Positions 56,106-64,000 of a stretch of 64,000 bases of DNA are shown piece after piece. Origin of the DNA: Microbacterium pullorum (lineage in GTDB: Bacteria; Actinomycetota; Actinomycetes; Actinomycetales; Microbacteriaceae). The notes under the pieces are model-generated. The model saw only the letters and a program-made list of their open reading frames with translations. It made no database searches and was not told where the DNA came from. Each line of letters opens with the position of its first letter. The first letter of the stretch is position 1. The DNA lies in assembly GCF_014836535.1 (NCBI RefSeq), contig NZ_JACSQP010000005.1, positions 1 through 64,000 on the forward strand, given 5' to 3'. The position numbers and the translations under genes are program-made.

Positions 56106-57509
56106 ATGAACAAGCCCCCGGCCGCTACGACGATGCGACGCGATACGCGGTCGCGTGGGGCGGTGTTGGGGGAGTTGGAACGCACCCGGGCGCGGATCGC
56201 GGCGTTGCGGGCCGAGGAACTCGGGTTGCTGGCGCGGGCGGATGCGATCGCTGCGGAACAGACCGCGCGGGTGCCGTCGGCGGCGGGCCGGGAGCGGGAG
56301 ATCCCGTTGCGGGAGATGGCGGCCGAGGTCGCGGGGGTGTTGCGCCGGTCGGACCGGGTGATGCAGAACCGGTTGCATGACGCGACCGTGCTGGTGACCG
56401 GGTTCGCCGCGACCGTCGCCGCACTAAGGGCCGGTGCGATCGACATCGCCCATGTGCGACTCGTGCACGAGGCCGGCGCCCGCATCACCGACGCCGACGC
56501 CCGCGCCCGGTTCGAACAAGCCGCGCTGGTGGTCTGCGAGCGGGAGACCCCCGGGCGGGCGCGTCCGATCATCGCGATGATCGCGCAGAAACTGCACCCC
56601 GTGCCACTGGAGGAACGTCACGCTGAGGCGGTGGGGCAGCGGCGGGTGTGGGTGCGGGACCTCGATGATGGCATGGCGGAACTCGCCGCCGTCCTCCCCG
56701 CCGCGTTGGCATACGCGATCCACGACCGCCTCACCCAGTACGCGCGTGAGGTCGCGGCCGCGCGACGCGGTGCGGGCAGCGCGGAGCCGCCGGACACCGC
56801 CACTACGGGCGCCGAACCCGCAGACACCGATGCTGCGGACACCGACCGCGCCGCGCCTGCGTCGACCGCGGCGGAGGACACCGATCCCGCGGGCACCGGT
56901 CCTGCGGCCACCGATACCCGCACCGCCGATCAGGTCCGCGCGGATGTCCTCACCGACCTGCTGCTCACCGGCCACGCCAGCACCCCCGGCCCGCACGCGA
57001 TCACCGCCCGAGTGCAGATCGTCATCCCCGCGGCCACTCTCACCGGCGAAGGCACCGCACCCGCCGAACTCCTCGGGTACGGACCCATCGACCCCGACAC
57101 CGCCCGCCGCCTCGCCGCAACCAGCGACCTGTGGGAACGGGTCTTCACCTCACCCACCACCGGCGCCGTGCAACACGTCGACACCTATCGGCCCAACCGG
57201 GCACAACGAAGACACCTCGACGCCCGCGATGAGCACTGCCGATTCCCGGGATGCCGCAGACCCGTCTACTACTGCGACCACGACCACACGATCGACCACG
57301 CCCGCGGCGGACCCACCGCCCTCTGCAACCTCGCCAACCTTTGCGTCCGCCACCACACCCTCAAACACGCCAGCGCCTGGACCGTGATCCAAAAACCCCA
57401 CGGCATCCTCGAATGGACCAGCCCCACCGGCCGGGTGTACACCGACATCCCACGACGCGTCCTCGAATTCACCGCCCTCACCACCACCGAACACCCACCA
57501 CCGTTCTGA
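56106..57509 (+). CDS. DUF222 domain HNH endonuclease-like protein (13E12 repeat family)
   Basis: A 467-aa protein. Residues to about 330 form the helical DUF222 domain (LERTRARIAALRAEELGLLA, LRRSDRVMQNRLHDATVLV). A low-complexity Ala/Thr/Asp insert (TDAADTDRAAPAS) sits in the middle. The C-terminal HNH motif reads CRFPGCRRPVYYCDHDHT, IDHARGGPT and LANLCVRHHTLKH. Such genes occur in several copies per actinobacterial genome and include REP13E12 of mycobacteria; their role is unknown. ATG 56106 follows GAGGGG. It separates ruvC from ruvA, and third-position usage shifts from G-rich to C-rich along its length. Confidence 0.9.
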   Translation: MNKPPAATTMRRDTRSRGAVLGELERTRARIAALRAEELGLLARADAIAAEQTARVPSAAGREREIPLREMAAEVAGVLRRSDRVMQNRLHDATVLVTGFAATVAALRAGAIDIAHVRLVHEAGARITDADARARFEQAALVVCERETPGRARPIIAMIAQKLHPVPLEERHAEAVGQRRVWVRDLDDGMAELAAVLPAALAYAIHDRLTQYAREVAAARRGAGSAEPPDTATTGAEPADTDAADTDRAAPASTAAEDTDPAGTGPAATDTRTADQVRADVLTDLLLTGHASTPGPHAITARVQIVIPAATLTGEGTAPAELLGYGPIDPDTARRLAATSDLWERVFTSPTTGAVQHVDTYRPNRAQRRHLDARDEHCRFPGCRRPVYYCDHDHTIDHARGGPTALCNLANLCVRHHTLKHASAWTVIQKPHGILEWTSPTGRVYTDIPRRVLEFTALTTTEHPPPF

Positions 57510-57630
57510 GCACGAGTGCGGGCGTCACCGCGTGACGGATCGACGCCGGCAGAGGATGAGGAACGTCGCTGCGCACCGGGCGGCGCGTGTCGCTCGAACA
57601 AACATCCGAACAGCCCCGTAGGCTCGTGGC

Positions 57631-58269
57631 ATGATCTCCTCCGCCCGCGGCCGCGTGCTGCACCTCGACAGCGACAACGTCATCGTGGACGTCGGCGGGG
57701 TCGGCTTCTCGATCGCCGTCACCCCGCAGCTGTCGCGCGGGTTCCACGTGGGCGACGAGATCGTGCTGCACACCCACCTCGTCGTGAGAGAAGACGCATT
57801 GGCCCTGTACGGGTTCGAGTCGCGCGACGAGCTGGCCGTCTTCCTGCAGCTCATCAGCGTCTCAGGCGTCGGGCCGAAGTCGGCACTGGGCGTACTGGCG
57901 TCACTCACCGTCCCGCAGATCGCGCAGGCCGTTGCCGACGAGGACGACGCCCCGTTCCGCCGAGTCTCGGGTATCGGCCCGAAGACGGCGAAGCTGATCG
58001 TCGTGCAGCTCGCCGGCAAGTTGAAGGACATCGCGCTCAGCGCTGGGGGAGCCGGGCACGCCGCTGCGGGCGGCTCGGCGCACGAGAAGGTCATCGCCCA
58101 GGTCGTGGCGGCGCTGGTGAGCCTCGGCTGGAGCGAGCGCATCGCCGCCGAAGCAGCACGGCCGGTCGCCGATGCGGCATCCGACGGCGATCGCACCGAC
58201 GTCTCCGCGCTGCTGCGACTGACCCTCGCGCAGCTCGGACCGGCACGCAAGGAGCCCACCGGTGGATGA
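57631..58269 (+). CDS. ruvA: Holliday junction branch migration protein RuvA
   Basis: Tetrameric protein that binds four-way junctions and recruits RuvB. The 212-aa protein has an N-terminal OB domain ([20 protein letters not shown]), two HhH motifs in [20 protein letters not shown] and [19 protein letters not shown], a flexible linker, and a C-terminal three-helix domain ([19 protein letters not shown]). TAGGCT (57619-57624) lies 6 nt before the ATG, giving it its own leaderless promoter downstream of the DUF222 gene. The stop overlaps ruvB by 8 nt. Confidence 0.96.
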   Translation: MISSARGRVLHLDSDNVIVDVGGVGFSIAVTPQLSRGFHVGDEIVLHTHLVVREDALALYGFESRDELAVFLQLISVSGVGPKSALGVLASLTVPQIAQAVADEDDAPFRRVSGIGPKTAKLIVVQLAGKLKDIALSAGGAGHAAAGGSAHEKVIAQVVAALVSLGWSERIAAEAARPVADAASDGDRTDVSALLRLTLAQLGPARKEPTGG

Positions 58270-59317
58270 GACCCGCGACGTCGCCGAGCCTCAGGACGAG
58301 ATCGAACTCGCCGTCGAGGGTGCGCTGCGCCCCCTCTCGCTGGCCGAATTCGTCGGCCAGCACAAGGTGCGCGGCCAGCTGCAGCTGCTGCTGGATGCCG
58401 CGCGCATCCGCCAGCGCCCGGCCGATCACATCCTGCTGTCGGGCCCACCAGGACTGGGCAAGACCACTCTCGCGATGATCGTCGCGCATGAGAGCGAACG
58501 GCCACTGCGCCTCTCATCGGGGCCTGCCATCCAGCACGCCGGCGACATGGCCGCACTCCTGTCGAGCCTGACACCGGGCGAAGTGCTGTTCATCGACGAG
58601 ATCCACCGCATGGCGCGTTCCGCCGAGGAGATGCTCTACCTCGCGATGGAGGACTTCCGCATCGACATCATGGTCGGCAAGGGTGCCGGCGCCACCAGCA
58701 TCCCACTCGAACTCGCCCCCTTCACTCTCGTCGGCGCGACGACACGGTCGGGCATGCTGCCCAACCCGCTGCGCGACCGGTTCGGCTTCACGGCGCACCT
58801 GGAGTACTACGAGCCCGAGGAGCTGGAGCAGGTCGTGGAGCGCTCGGCGATCGTGCTGGGCGTGGGCCTGCCCCGCCACGCGCGCGCCGAGATCGCGCGC
58901 CGCTCCCGCGGCACACCCCGCATCGCCAACCGCCTGCTGCGGCGCGTGCGCGACTATGTACTGGTGCACGGCCAGTCCGGGCGCGCCGGCGGCGCCCCGG
59001 GCAGCCCCGCCGCGACGCAGGCCGATGTCAACGCGGCTCTCGAGCTCTACGACGTCGACCCGATCGGGCTCGACCGCCTCGATCGTGCGGTGCTCGATGC
59101 GCTCGTGCGCCGCTTCCGCGGTGGCCCCGTCGGACTCAGCACGCTCGCCGTGACGGTGGGCGAGGAGGCCGAGACCATCGAGTCGGTCGTCGAGCCCTAT
59201 CTGGTGCGCATCGGGTTCATGGGACGCACCCCGCGCGGGCGAATCGCGACCCCTGAGGCCTACGCCCACCTGCGTGTCCCGCACGGCGACGGGTCCCTGC
59301 GCATCGATGACCTATAA
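58262..59317 (+). CDS. ruvB: Holliday junction branch migration ATPase RuvB
   Basis: Hexameric AAA+ motor driving branch migration with RuvA. The 351-aa protein has Walker A GPPGLGKT at 61-68, Walker [11 protein letters not shown], sensor region [20 protein letters not shown], and a C-terminal winged helix ([28 protein letters not shown]). The GTG start lies inside the end of ruvA, so translation is coupled. Confidence 0.97.
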   Translation: MDETRDVAEPQDEIELAVEGALRPLSLAEFVGQHKVRGQLQLLLDAARIRQRPADHILLSGPPGLGKTTLAMIVAHESERPLRLSSGPAIQHAGDMAALLSSLTPGEVLFIDEIHRMARSAEEMLYLAMEDFRIDIMVGKGAGATSIPLELAPFTLVGATTRSGMLPNPLRDRFGFTAHLEYYEPEELEQVVERSAIVLGVGLPRHARAEIARRSRGTPRIANRLLRRVRDYVLVHGQSGRAGGAPGSPAATQADVNAALELYDVDPIGLDRLDRAVLDALVRRFRGGPVGLSTLAVTVGEEAETIESVVEPYLVRIGFMGRTPRGRIATPEAYAHLRVPHGDGSLRIDDL

Positions 59318-59394
59318 TCGCTGAAGGCTGTCGCCGCACTCTCCCTTGCGGGCTGCCACTTCGCACGCCCGAACCGAAAGGTGATCTCACCTCC

Positions 59395-59847
59395 ATGGAA
59401 TTCGCTGCCTTCTTCGCCGAATACGGCCTCATCGTCCTGCTCGGCCTGCTCCTGGTCTTCATGTTCTGGAGCTCGCGTCGCCGCATGCAGAAGCAGAAGG
59501 CCGAGCAGGAGGTCAAGGCACGCCAGACCGTTCCCGGCGCCGAGGTGCTGCTGCAGGGTGGTCTCTACGGAACGATCGTCGCGTACGACCCGGAGAACCT
59601 CGACCAGCCCGCGATCGTCGAGATCGCCCCGGGCGTCGACATCAAGGTGCACAGCCAGGCGATCCTCCGCGTCGTCGACCCGGCTGAGGGCGTCGTCACC
59701 GAGGACGAGCTCATCGAATCCGAGGCCGAAGAGGCCGAGTACGTCGCCGACGTCGCAGACGGCGACATCACGTCGATCGACGACGACCGCACGCGCGCGT
59801 CGGGCGATTCCACCGACACCGACCCGGGAACCAAGCCCCAGGCCTGA
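59395..59847 (+). CDS. yajC: preprotein translocase subunit YajC
   Basis: Small membrane partner of SecDF. The 150-aa protein has one N-terminal helix (about 8-24, YGLIVLLGLLLVFMFWSSRRR), then the conserved ARQTVPGAEVLLQGGLYGTI and IVEIAPGVDIKVHSQAILRV. A long acidic C-terminal tail is typical of actinobacteria. The AGGTGA ribosome site is the left arm of AGGTGATCTCACCT (59379-59392). It leads the yajC-secD-secF run. Confidence 0.92.
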   Translation: MEFAAFFAEYGLIVLLGLLLVFMFWSSRRRMQKQKAEQEVKARQTVPGAEVLLQGGLYGTIVAYDPENLDQPAIVEIAPGVDIKVHSQAILRVVDPAEGVVTEDELIESEAEEAEYVADVADGDITSIDDDRTRASGDSTDTDPGTKPQA

Positions 59848-59889
59848 TCCGCCCGCCGCCCCGGCGGCGTCCGAGAAAGCTGACCACTC

Positions 59890-61617
59890 GTGGCCACACC
59901 CACCCCCGTCCGGCACGCCTGGCGTGCGCTGACCGGACTGCTGGTCATCACCGCGGTCCTCTTCGGCATCAACGCCCTCGGCGTGCACGTGTTCGGAAAG
60001 AGCTCTTGGCTCCCCGAACTCGCCCTCGACCTGCAGGGTGGCACGCAGATCGTGCTCGAAGCGCAGACCGAGGACGGCGCGAACCCCAGCGCCGAGCAGA
60101 TGGACCAAGCCGTCACCATCATCCGCCAGCGCGTCGACGCGTCGGGCGTGGGTGAGGCCGACGTCACCACCGAGGGCGGCCGCAACATCGTGGTGCAGAT
60201 CCCGGGCGAGGCCGACGCCGCCACGCGCGAGCGCATCGAGGCCTCCGCCCAGCTGCAACTGCGCGCGGTTCTGTACACCGGAGCACCGGCGAACACCTTC
60301 GTCGGCGAGGACGGCACGGCGACGCCCTACCCGACTCCTGACCCGGCACTGCCCGCGACGCCGACGGCGGAGCCCACCAGCGGCAGCGACCTGGCGTGGG
60401 TCACCCCGGCGCTCGAGGCGCAGTTCCTCGCATACGACTGCGCCGACCCCGAGAACGATCCGGCATCCGCACCGGCCGACCAGCCGCTCATCACCTGCGA
60501 CCCCTCGGGCACCGTGAAGTACATCCTGGGCCCGGTGGAACTCGACGGCTCGTCGATCTCCGACGCGAGCCACGGCATCGTGCAGCAGAACGGACAGTGG
60601 GCGGTCAACCTCGTCTTCGACGGCGAAGGCGCCAAGACCTTCGGCCAGATCAGCCAGCGCCTGTACAGCCAGACCCCGCCGCTGAACCAGTTCGCGTTCG
60701 TGCTCGACGGTTACGTGCTGTCGGCTCCCTCGATGAACGCGGTCATCCTCGACGGCAAGCCTCAGATCACCGGAAGCTTCACGCAGGAGTCGGCGCAGGT
60801 CCTCGCCGACCAGCTCAAGTACGGCGCCCTGCCGCTGAGCTTCGAGGTGCAGAGCTCCAGCACGATCTCGGCGACGCTCGGTTCGCAGCAGCTGCAGATC
60901 GGTCTCATCGCCGGGCTCATCGGTCTGCTGCTCGTCGCCATCTACTCGGTCGTCGTCTACCGCGCGCTCGGGTTCATCATCATCGCGTCGCTGCTGGTTA
61001 TGGGCGTGCTGACCTACGTCGCCCTGTGCATCCTGGCCTGGCGCATGGGCTTCCGCCTGTCGCTGGCCGGCGTCGCGGGAATCATCGTCTCGATCGGCTT
61101 CACCGCCGACTCGTTCATCGTCTACTTCGAACGCATCCGTGATGAGCTGCGCGATGGCAAGAGCATCACCGGCGCCGTCGAGGACGGCTGGGGACGCGCC
61201 AAGCGCACGATCTACATCTCCAAGTCGATCAACATCCTGGCCGCCGTGGTGCTCTACATCCTGGCCGATGCCACGGTGAAGGGCTTCGCGTTCACGCTCG
61301 GTCTCACCACCGTGATCGATGTGGTGATCTTCGTGCTGTTCACCCATCCGGTGCTGCAGCTGCTCGCCCGCACCCGCTTCTTCGGGTCCGGTCATCCGCT
61401 GTCGGGGCTCGACCCCGCAGCCCTCGGCGCCGTCTACCGCGGCCGCGCCGAGTTCCGCACCCCCACCGCGTCCGTCAAGGGCGCAGCCGGCAAACGTGCG
61501 ACCCGCGCGAAGGGCGAGGCGGAACGTCGCCAGACCATCGCGGAGCGCAAGCAGGCGCAACTCGCCGCAGCCCAGCGCGGCGGCGATACCAGCCGAACGA
61601 AGGAGGGGGACAACTGA
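59890..61617 (+). CDS. secD: protein translocase subunit SecD
   Basis: Proton-driven component that aids late steps of Sec export. The 575-aa protein has a first helix (TGLLVITAVLFGINALG), LALDLQGGTQIVLEAQ, the large periplasmic P1 domain with a Pro/Thr-rich insertion near 135-165. Five more helices include GFTADSFIVYFERIRDELRD, the conserved RND-type motif. A basic C-terminal tail ends it. GTG 59890 follows GAGAAAG. Its stop overlaps secF by one base (TGATG). Confidence 0.95.
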   Translation: MATPTPVRHAWRALTGLLVITAVLFGINALGVHVFGKSSWLPELALDLQGGTQIVLEAQTEDGANPSAEQMDQAVTIIRQRVDASGVGEADVTTEGGRNIVVQIPGEADAATRERIEASAQLQLRAVLYTGAPANTFVGEDGTATPYPTPDPALPATPTAEPTSGSDLAWVTPALEAQFLAYDCADPENDPASAPADQPLITCDPSGTVKYILGPVELDGSSISDASHGIVQQNGQWAVNLVFDGEGAKTFGQISQRLYSQTPPLNQFAFVLDGYVLSAPSMNAVILDGKPQITGSFTQESAQVLADQLKYGALPLSFEVQSSSTISATLGSQQLQIGLIAGLIGLLLVAIYSVVVYRALGFIIIASLLVMGVLTYVALCILAWRMGFRLSLAGVAGIIVSIGFTADSFIVYFERIRDELRDGKSITGAVEDGWGRAKRTIYISKSINILAAVVLYILADATVKGFAFTLGLTTVIDVVIFVLFTHPVLQLLARTRFFGSGHPLSGLDPAALGAVYRGRAEFRTPTASVKGAAGKRATRAKGEAERRQTIAERKQAQLAAAQRGGDTSRTKEGDN

Positions 61618-62606
61618 TGCGCTCCATGGGCAGCCTCGGCAATGACCTCTACACCGGCAAGACCTCGTTCCCGTTCGTCGGCAGGCGGCGACTCTGGTTC
61701 ATCATCGCCGCGGTCCTCGTGATCGGCTCGGCCCTCGTGCCGCTGTTCCGTCCCATGCAGTTCTCGATCGAGTTCACCGGCGGATCGCAGTTCACCGTCT
61801 CCAACGTGGCCGTCACCGACCAGGCACTGGCGACCGACGCCGTGCAGTCGGTCGTGCCTGGCGCCACGACCAAGGTGACCACGGTCGGTGAGGACGCGAT
61901 CCGCGTGCAGACCGACCAGATGACCGCCGATGAGACTCAGGGCGTCACCTCGGCCCTCGCCGAGGCCTACGACGTCACGACCGCCGACGTCACCTCGTCG
62001 TTCATCGGCCCCAGCTGGGGAGCCGACGTCACCCGGCAGTCGCTGTGGGGACTCGCGATCTTCCTCGCGCTGACCTTCCTCATCCTCGCGCTGTACTTCC
62101 GCACCTGGAAGATGTCGGCGGCCGCCATCATCGGTCTGGTCGACGTGCTCATCATCACGGTCGGCGTGTACGCGCTCTGCGGCTTCGAGATCTCTCCGGC
62201 CGCGGTCATCGGGTTCCTCACGATCCTCTCGTACGCCCTGTACGACACGACCGTGGTGTTCGACAAGATCAGGGAGAACACGATGGAGGACGGCGAGAGA
62301 TCCAGCCGTCTGTTCGGCGAGTCGGTGAACCTCGCCGTCAACCAGACCCTCGTGCGCTCCATCAACACGACCGTCGTCGCGATCCTCCCGACCGGCGCGA
62401 TCCTCTTCATCGGTGCGCTGTGGCTGGGCGCGCAGACGCTCACCGACATCTCGCTGTCGATCTTCGTGGGCACCATCGTGGCGGCGTACTCGACGGTGTT
62501 CGTCGCCGCTCCGCTGTACTCGTTGCTGCGCGAGAACGAGCCGGCGATCAAGGCGCGTGACGAGCGGGTGCGCGCCGCGCGCGCGCTCGCCCTCGCCGAC
62601 GCCTGA
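61617..62606 (+). CDS. secF: protein translocase subunit SecF
   Basis: Partner of SecD in protein export. The 329-aa membrane protein has FTGGSQFTVSNVAVTD in its periplasmic domain and six helices. The conserved LSYALYDTTVVFDKIRENT is followed by SINTTVVAILPTGAILFIG. ATG 61617 overlaps the secD stop and follows AAGGAGG. It is followed by rel after 68 nt. Confidence 0.95.
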   Translation: MRSMGSLGNDLYTGKTSFPFVGRRRLWFIIAAVLVIGSALVPLFRPMQFSIEFTGGSQFTVSNVAVTDQALATDAVQSVVPGATTKVTTVGEDAIRVQTDQMTADETQGVTSALAEAYDVTTADVTSSFIGPSWGADVTRQSLWGLAIFLALTFLILALYFRTWKMSAAAIIGLVDVLIITVGVYALCGFEISPAAVIGFLTILSYALYDTTVVFDKIRENTMEDGERSSRLFGESVNLAVNQTLVRSINTTVVAILPTGAILFIGALWLGAQTLTDISLSIFVGTIVAAYSTVFVAAPLYSLLRENEPAIKARDERVRAARALALADA

Positions 62607-62635
62607 CGTCCAGCCGCGTCTGCGGGACGCGGGCG

Positions 62636-62641
62636 TAGAAT
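62636..62641 (+). promoter_or_regulatory. -10 element for the rel leader
   Basis: TAGAAT lies 7 nt before the ATG of the 9-codon uORF at 62649. Transcription starting there would make that uORF leaderless and the rel start internal to a short leader. Confidence 0.55.
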
Positions 62642-62648
62642 TGTCGCG

Positions 62649-62678
62649 ATGACCAGCCGAGCGGAGGTGAGCGCATGA
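62649..62678 (+). CDS. 9-codon uORF overlapping the rel start
   Basis: ATG 62649 opens a nine-residue frame (MTSRAEVSA) whose TGA (62676-62678) overlaps the rel ATG at 62675 as ATGA. The rel ribosome site GGAGG (62663-62667) lies inside the uORF. If the mRNA starts next to the uORF ATG, a 70S ribosome would read it and could reinitiate at rel. Confidence 0.4.
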   Translation: MTSRAEVSA

Positions 62679-64000
62679 CCGAGACGGCGCCCGCCGCCCA
62701 GACCTCGTCGCTGCGCCGCCTCGTGCCCCGGATCTTCTCCCGTGCCGCGCGGCGAGATGACGTCAACCAGCTCCTGCGCACCGTGCGCACCCATCACCCC
62801 AAAGGCGATCTCGCGATCATCGAGCGCGCGTACGCCACCGCCGACAAGGCGCACGCGGGGCAGAAGCGCCAGAGCGGCGAGCCGTACATCACGCATCCGC
62901 TCGCCGTTGCTCAGATCCTCGCCGACCTGGGTCTCGGGCCCCGCGCGATCGCGGCGGCCCTGCTGCACGACACCGTAGAGGACACCGACTATCCGCTCGA
63001 CCAGCTGACCGCCGACTTCGGCGACGAGGTGGCGATGCTGGTCGACGGCGTCACGAAGCTCGACAAGGTCAAGTACGGCGACGCGGCACAGGCAGAGACC
63101 GTGCGCAAGATGATCGTGGCGATGTCGCGCGACATCCGGGTGCTGCTGATCAAGCTGGCCGACCGCCTGCACAACGCGCGCACCTGGGGCTTCGTCCCGC
63201 CCGAGAAGGCGGCGAAGAAGGCGACCGAGACGCTCGAGATCTACGCGCCGCTCGCGCACCGCCTCGGCATCCAGGCGGTCAAGTCCGAGCTCGAAGACCT
63301 GTCCTTCGCGGTGCTGCACCCCAAGCTCTACGCCGAGATCGACAGCCTGGTCAAGCAGCGCACTCCGCAGCGGGAGCAGTACGTGCAGTCGGTCATCGAG
63401 GCCGTCGAGTCGGACCTGCGCGAACTGCGCATCCGCGGCCGCATCATGGGCCGGCCGAAGCAACTGTACTCGGTCTACCAGAAGATGGTCGTACGCGGCC
63501 GCGAGTTCGACGACATCTACGACCTCATCGGCATCCGCGTGCTCGTGAACACGGTGCGCGACTGCTACGCCGTGCTGGGTGCCCTGCACGCCCGCTGGAC
63601 ACCGCTGCCCGGCCGGTTCAAGGACTACATCGCCACCCCCAAGTTCAACCTGTACCAGTCGCTGCACACGACCGTCATCGGTCCGGGGGGCCGCACGGTC
63701 GAGATCCAGATCCGCACCAACGAGATGCACCAGCAGGCCGAATACGGTGTCGCGGCGCACTGGAAGTACAAGGAGCGGATGGCGGGCGGCAAGACCGACC
63801 CCAAGGCCGTGGACGCCGACCTCGCCTGGCTCGCCCACATCTCCGACTGGCAGGCCGAGACCGCCGACCCGGGGGAGTTCCTCGACTCGCTGCGGTTCGA
63901 GATCGGCGCCAAAGAGGTCTACGTCTTCACCCCCAAGGGGCGCGTGATCGGGCTTCCCGCCGGGGCGACGCCGGTGGACTTCGCCTACGCGGTGCACACC
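62675..64000 (+). CDS. rel: bifunctional (p)ppGpp synthetase/hydrolase Rel (5' part)
   Basis: Makes and degrades the alarmone (p)ppGpp. The 442 codons in the window hold the HD hydrolase domain with H98/D99 in LLHDTVEDT and the synthetase domain with RFKDYIATPKFNLYQSLHTT and EIQIRTNEMHQQAEYG. The TGS domain starts with EVYVFTPKGRVIGLPAGATP. The RFKD form of the charged motif matches bifunctional enzymes. The gene runs off the window end; TGS remainder and ACT domain are expected beyond. ATG 62675 follows GGAGG. It lies downstream of secF in the common actinobacterial order. Confidence 0.96.
   Translation, partial: MTETAPAAQTSSLRRLVPRIFSRAARRDDVNQLLRTVRTHHPKGDLAIIERAYATADKAHAGQKRQSGEPYITHPLAVAQILADLGLGPRAIAAALLHDTVEDTDYPLDQLTADFGDEVAMLVDGVTKLDKVKYGDAAQAETVRKMIVAMSRDIRVLLIKLADRLHNARTWGFVPPEKAAKKATETLEIYAPLAHRLGIQAVKSELEDLSFAVLHPKLYAEIDSLVKQRTPQREQYVQSVIEAVESDLRELRIRGRIMGRPKQLYSVYQKMVVRGREFDDIYDLIGIRVLVNTVRDCYAVLGALHARWTPLPGRFKDYIATPKFNLYQSLHTTVIGPGGRTVEIQIRTNEMHQQAEYGVAAHWKYKERMAGGKTDPKAVDADLAWLAHISDWQAETADPGEFLDSLRFEIGAKEVYVFTPKGRVIGLPAGATPVDFAYAVHT

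Noticed and set aside
57594..57614. CGAAC motifs before ruvA as an SOS box
   Set aside because: The two CGAAC words are direct, not inverted, so they do not form a LexA site.

Overview
The window is a GC-rich, densely coding stretch of an actinobacterial chromosome. Microbacteriaceae, most likely Microbacterium or a close relative, fits best. The signs are actinobacterial families (DUF4191, DUF3710, DUF3159, DUF3093, DUF4193, DUF3000, DUF7455, SepH, PAC2), a SigA with a long Lys/Ala/acidic N-terminus, and many genes with a TAnnnT hexamer only 6-9 nt before the start codon, a leaderless arrangement. No whole mobile element, CRISPR array, prophage or biosynthetic cluster is present; nearly everything is core housekeeping.

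Layout. 1-850: end of an IS21-type element, a relic of its istA gene and one small unknown acidic gene. 848-2840: glnA (-) and an RDD membrane protein, with a well-spaced GlnR-type box between them. 2862-9777: DUF4191, an unrecognised single-pass membrane protein, then the minus-strand run pepA-lpdA-sucB. 9861-14911: PAC2 protein, sigA, an F420 gamma-glutamyl ligase-like gene, a palindrome-rich gap, an ATP-grasp enzyme and DUF7455. 15107-19751: convergent topoisomerase IV genes. 19818-24805: phosphodiesterase-like protein, sepH, DUF4193, DUF3093 and the dut-DUF3710-DUF3159 operon. 24809-32421: aconitase behind a strong palindrome, dxs and pepN. 32484-37702: fadJ/fadA pair, RNase D and DUF3000. 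37728-44310: alpha/beta hydrolase, zapE, amtB (GlnR-type box), 41-bp tandem repeats, a small membrane protein and a two-component system. 44366-44887: four tRNA genes. 45110-49271: ACT protein, a 57-aa membrane protein, a Thr-rich leader ORF, thrS, a HIT protein and a lipoprotein. 49290-54459: vitamin B6 block (pdxY, MocR regulator, pdxS, pdxT) and a PLP decarboxylase. 54557-64000: yebC, ruvC, an intervening DUF222/HNH gene, ruvA-ruvB, yajC-secD-secF and the 5' part of rel.

The most interesting signals are regulatory or repetitive rather than new enzymes: two GlnR-type boxes tying glnA to amtB, a perfect 11+11 bp palindrome before aconitase, a leaderless Thr-rich mini-ORF before thrS, a leaderless 9-codon uORF overlapping the rel start, a three-copy family of about 68-bp palindromes, a 4 x 41-bp tandem array, and a very frequent GGATGCC/GGCATCC heptamer. 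All calls come from reading the sequence; no database search was possible.
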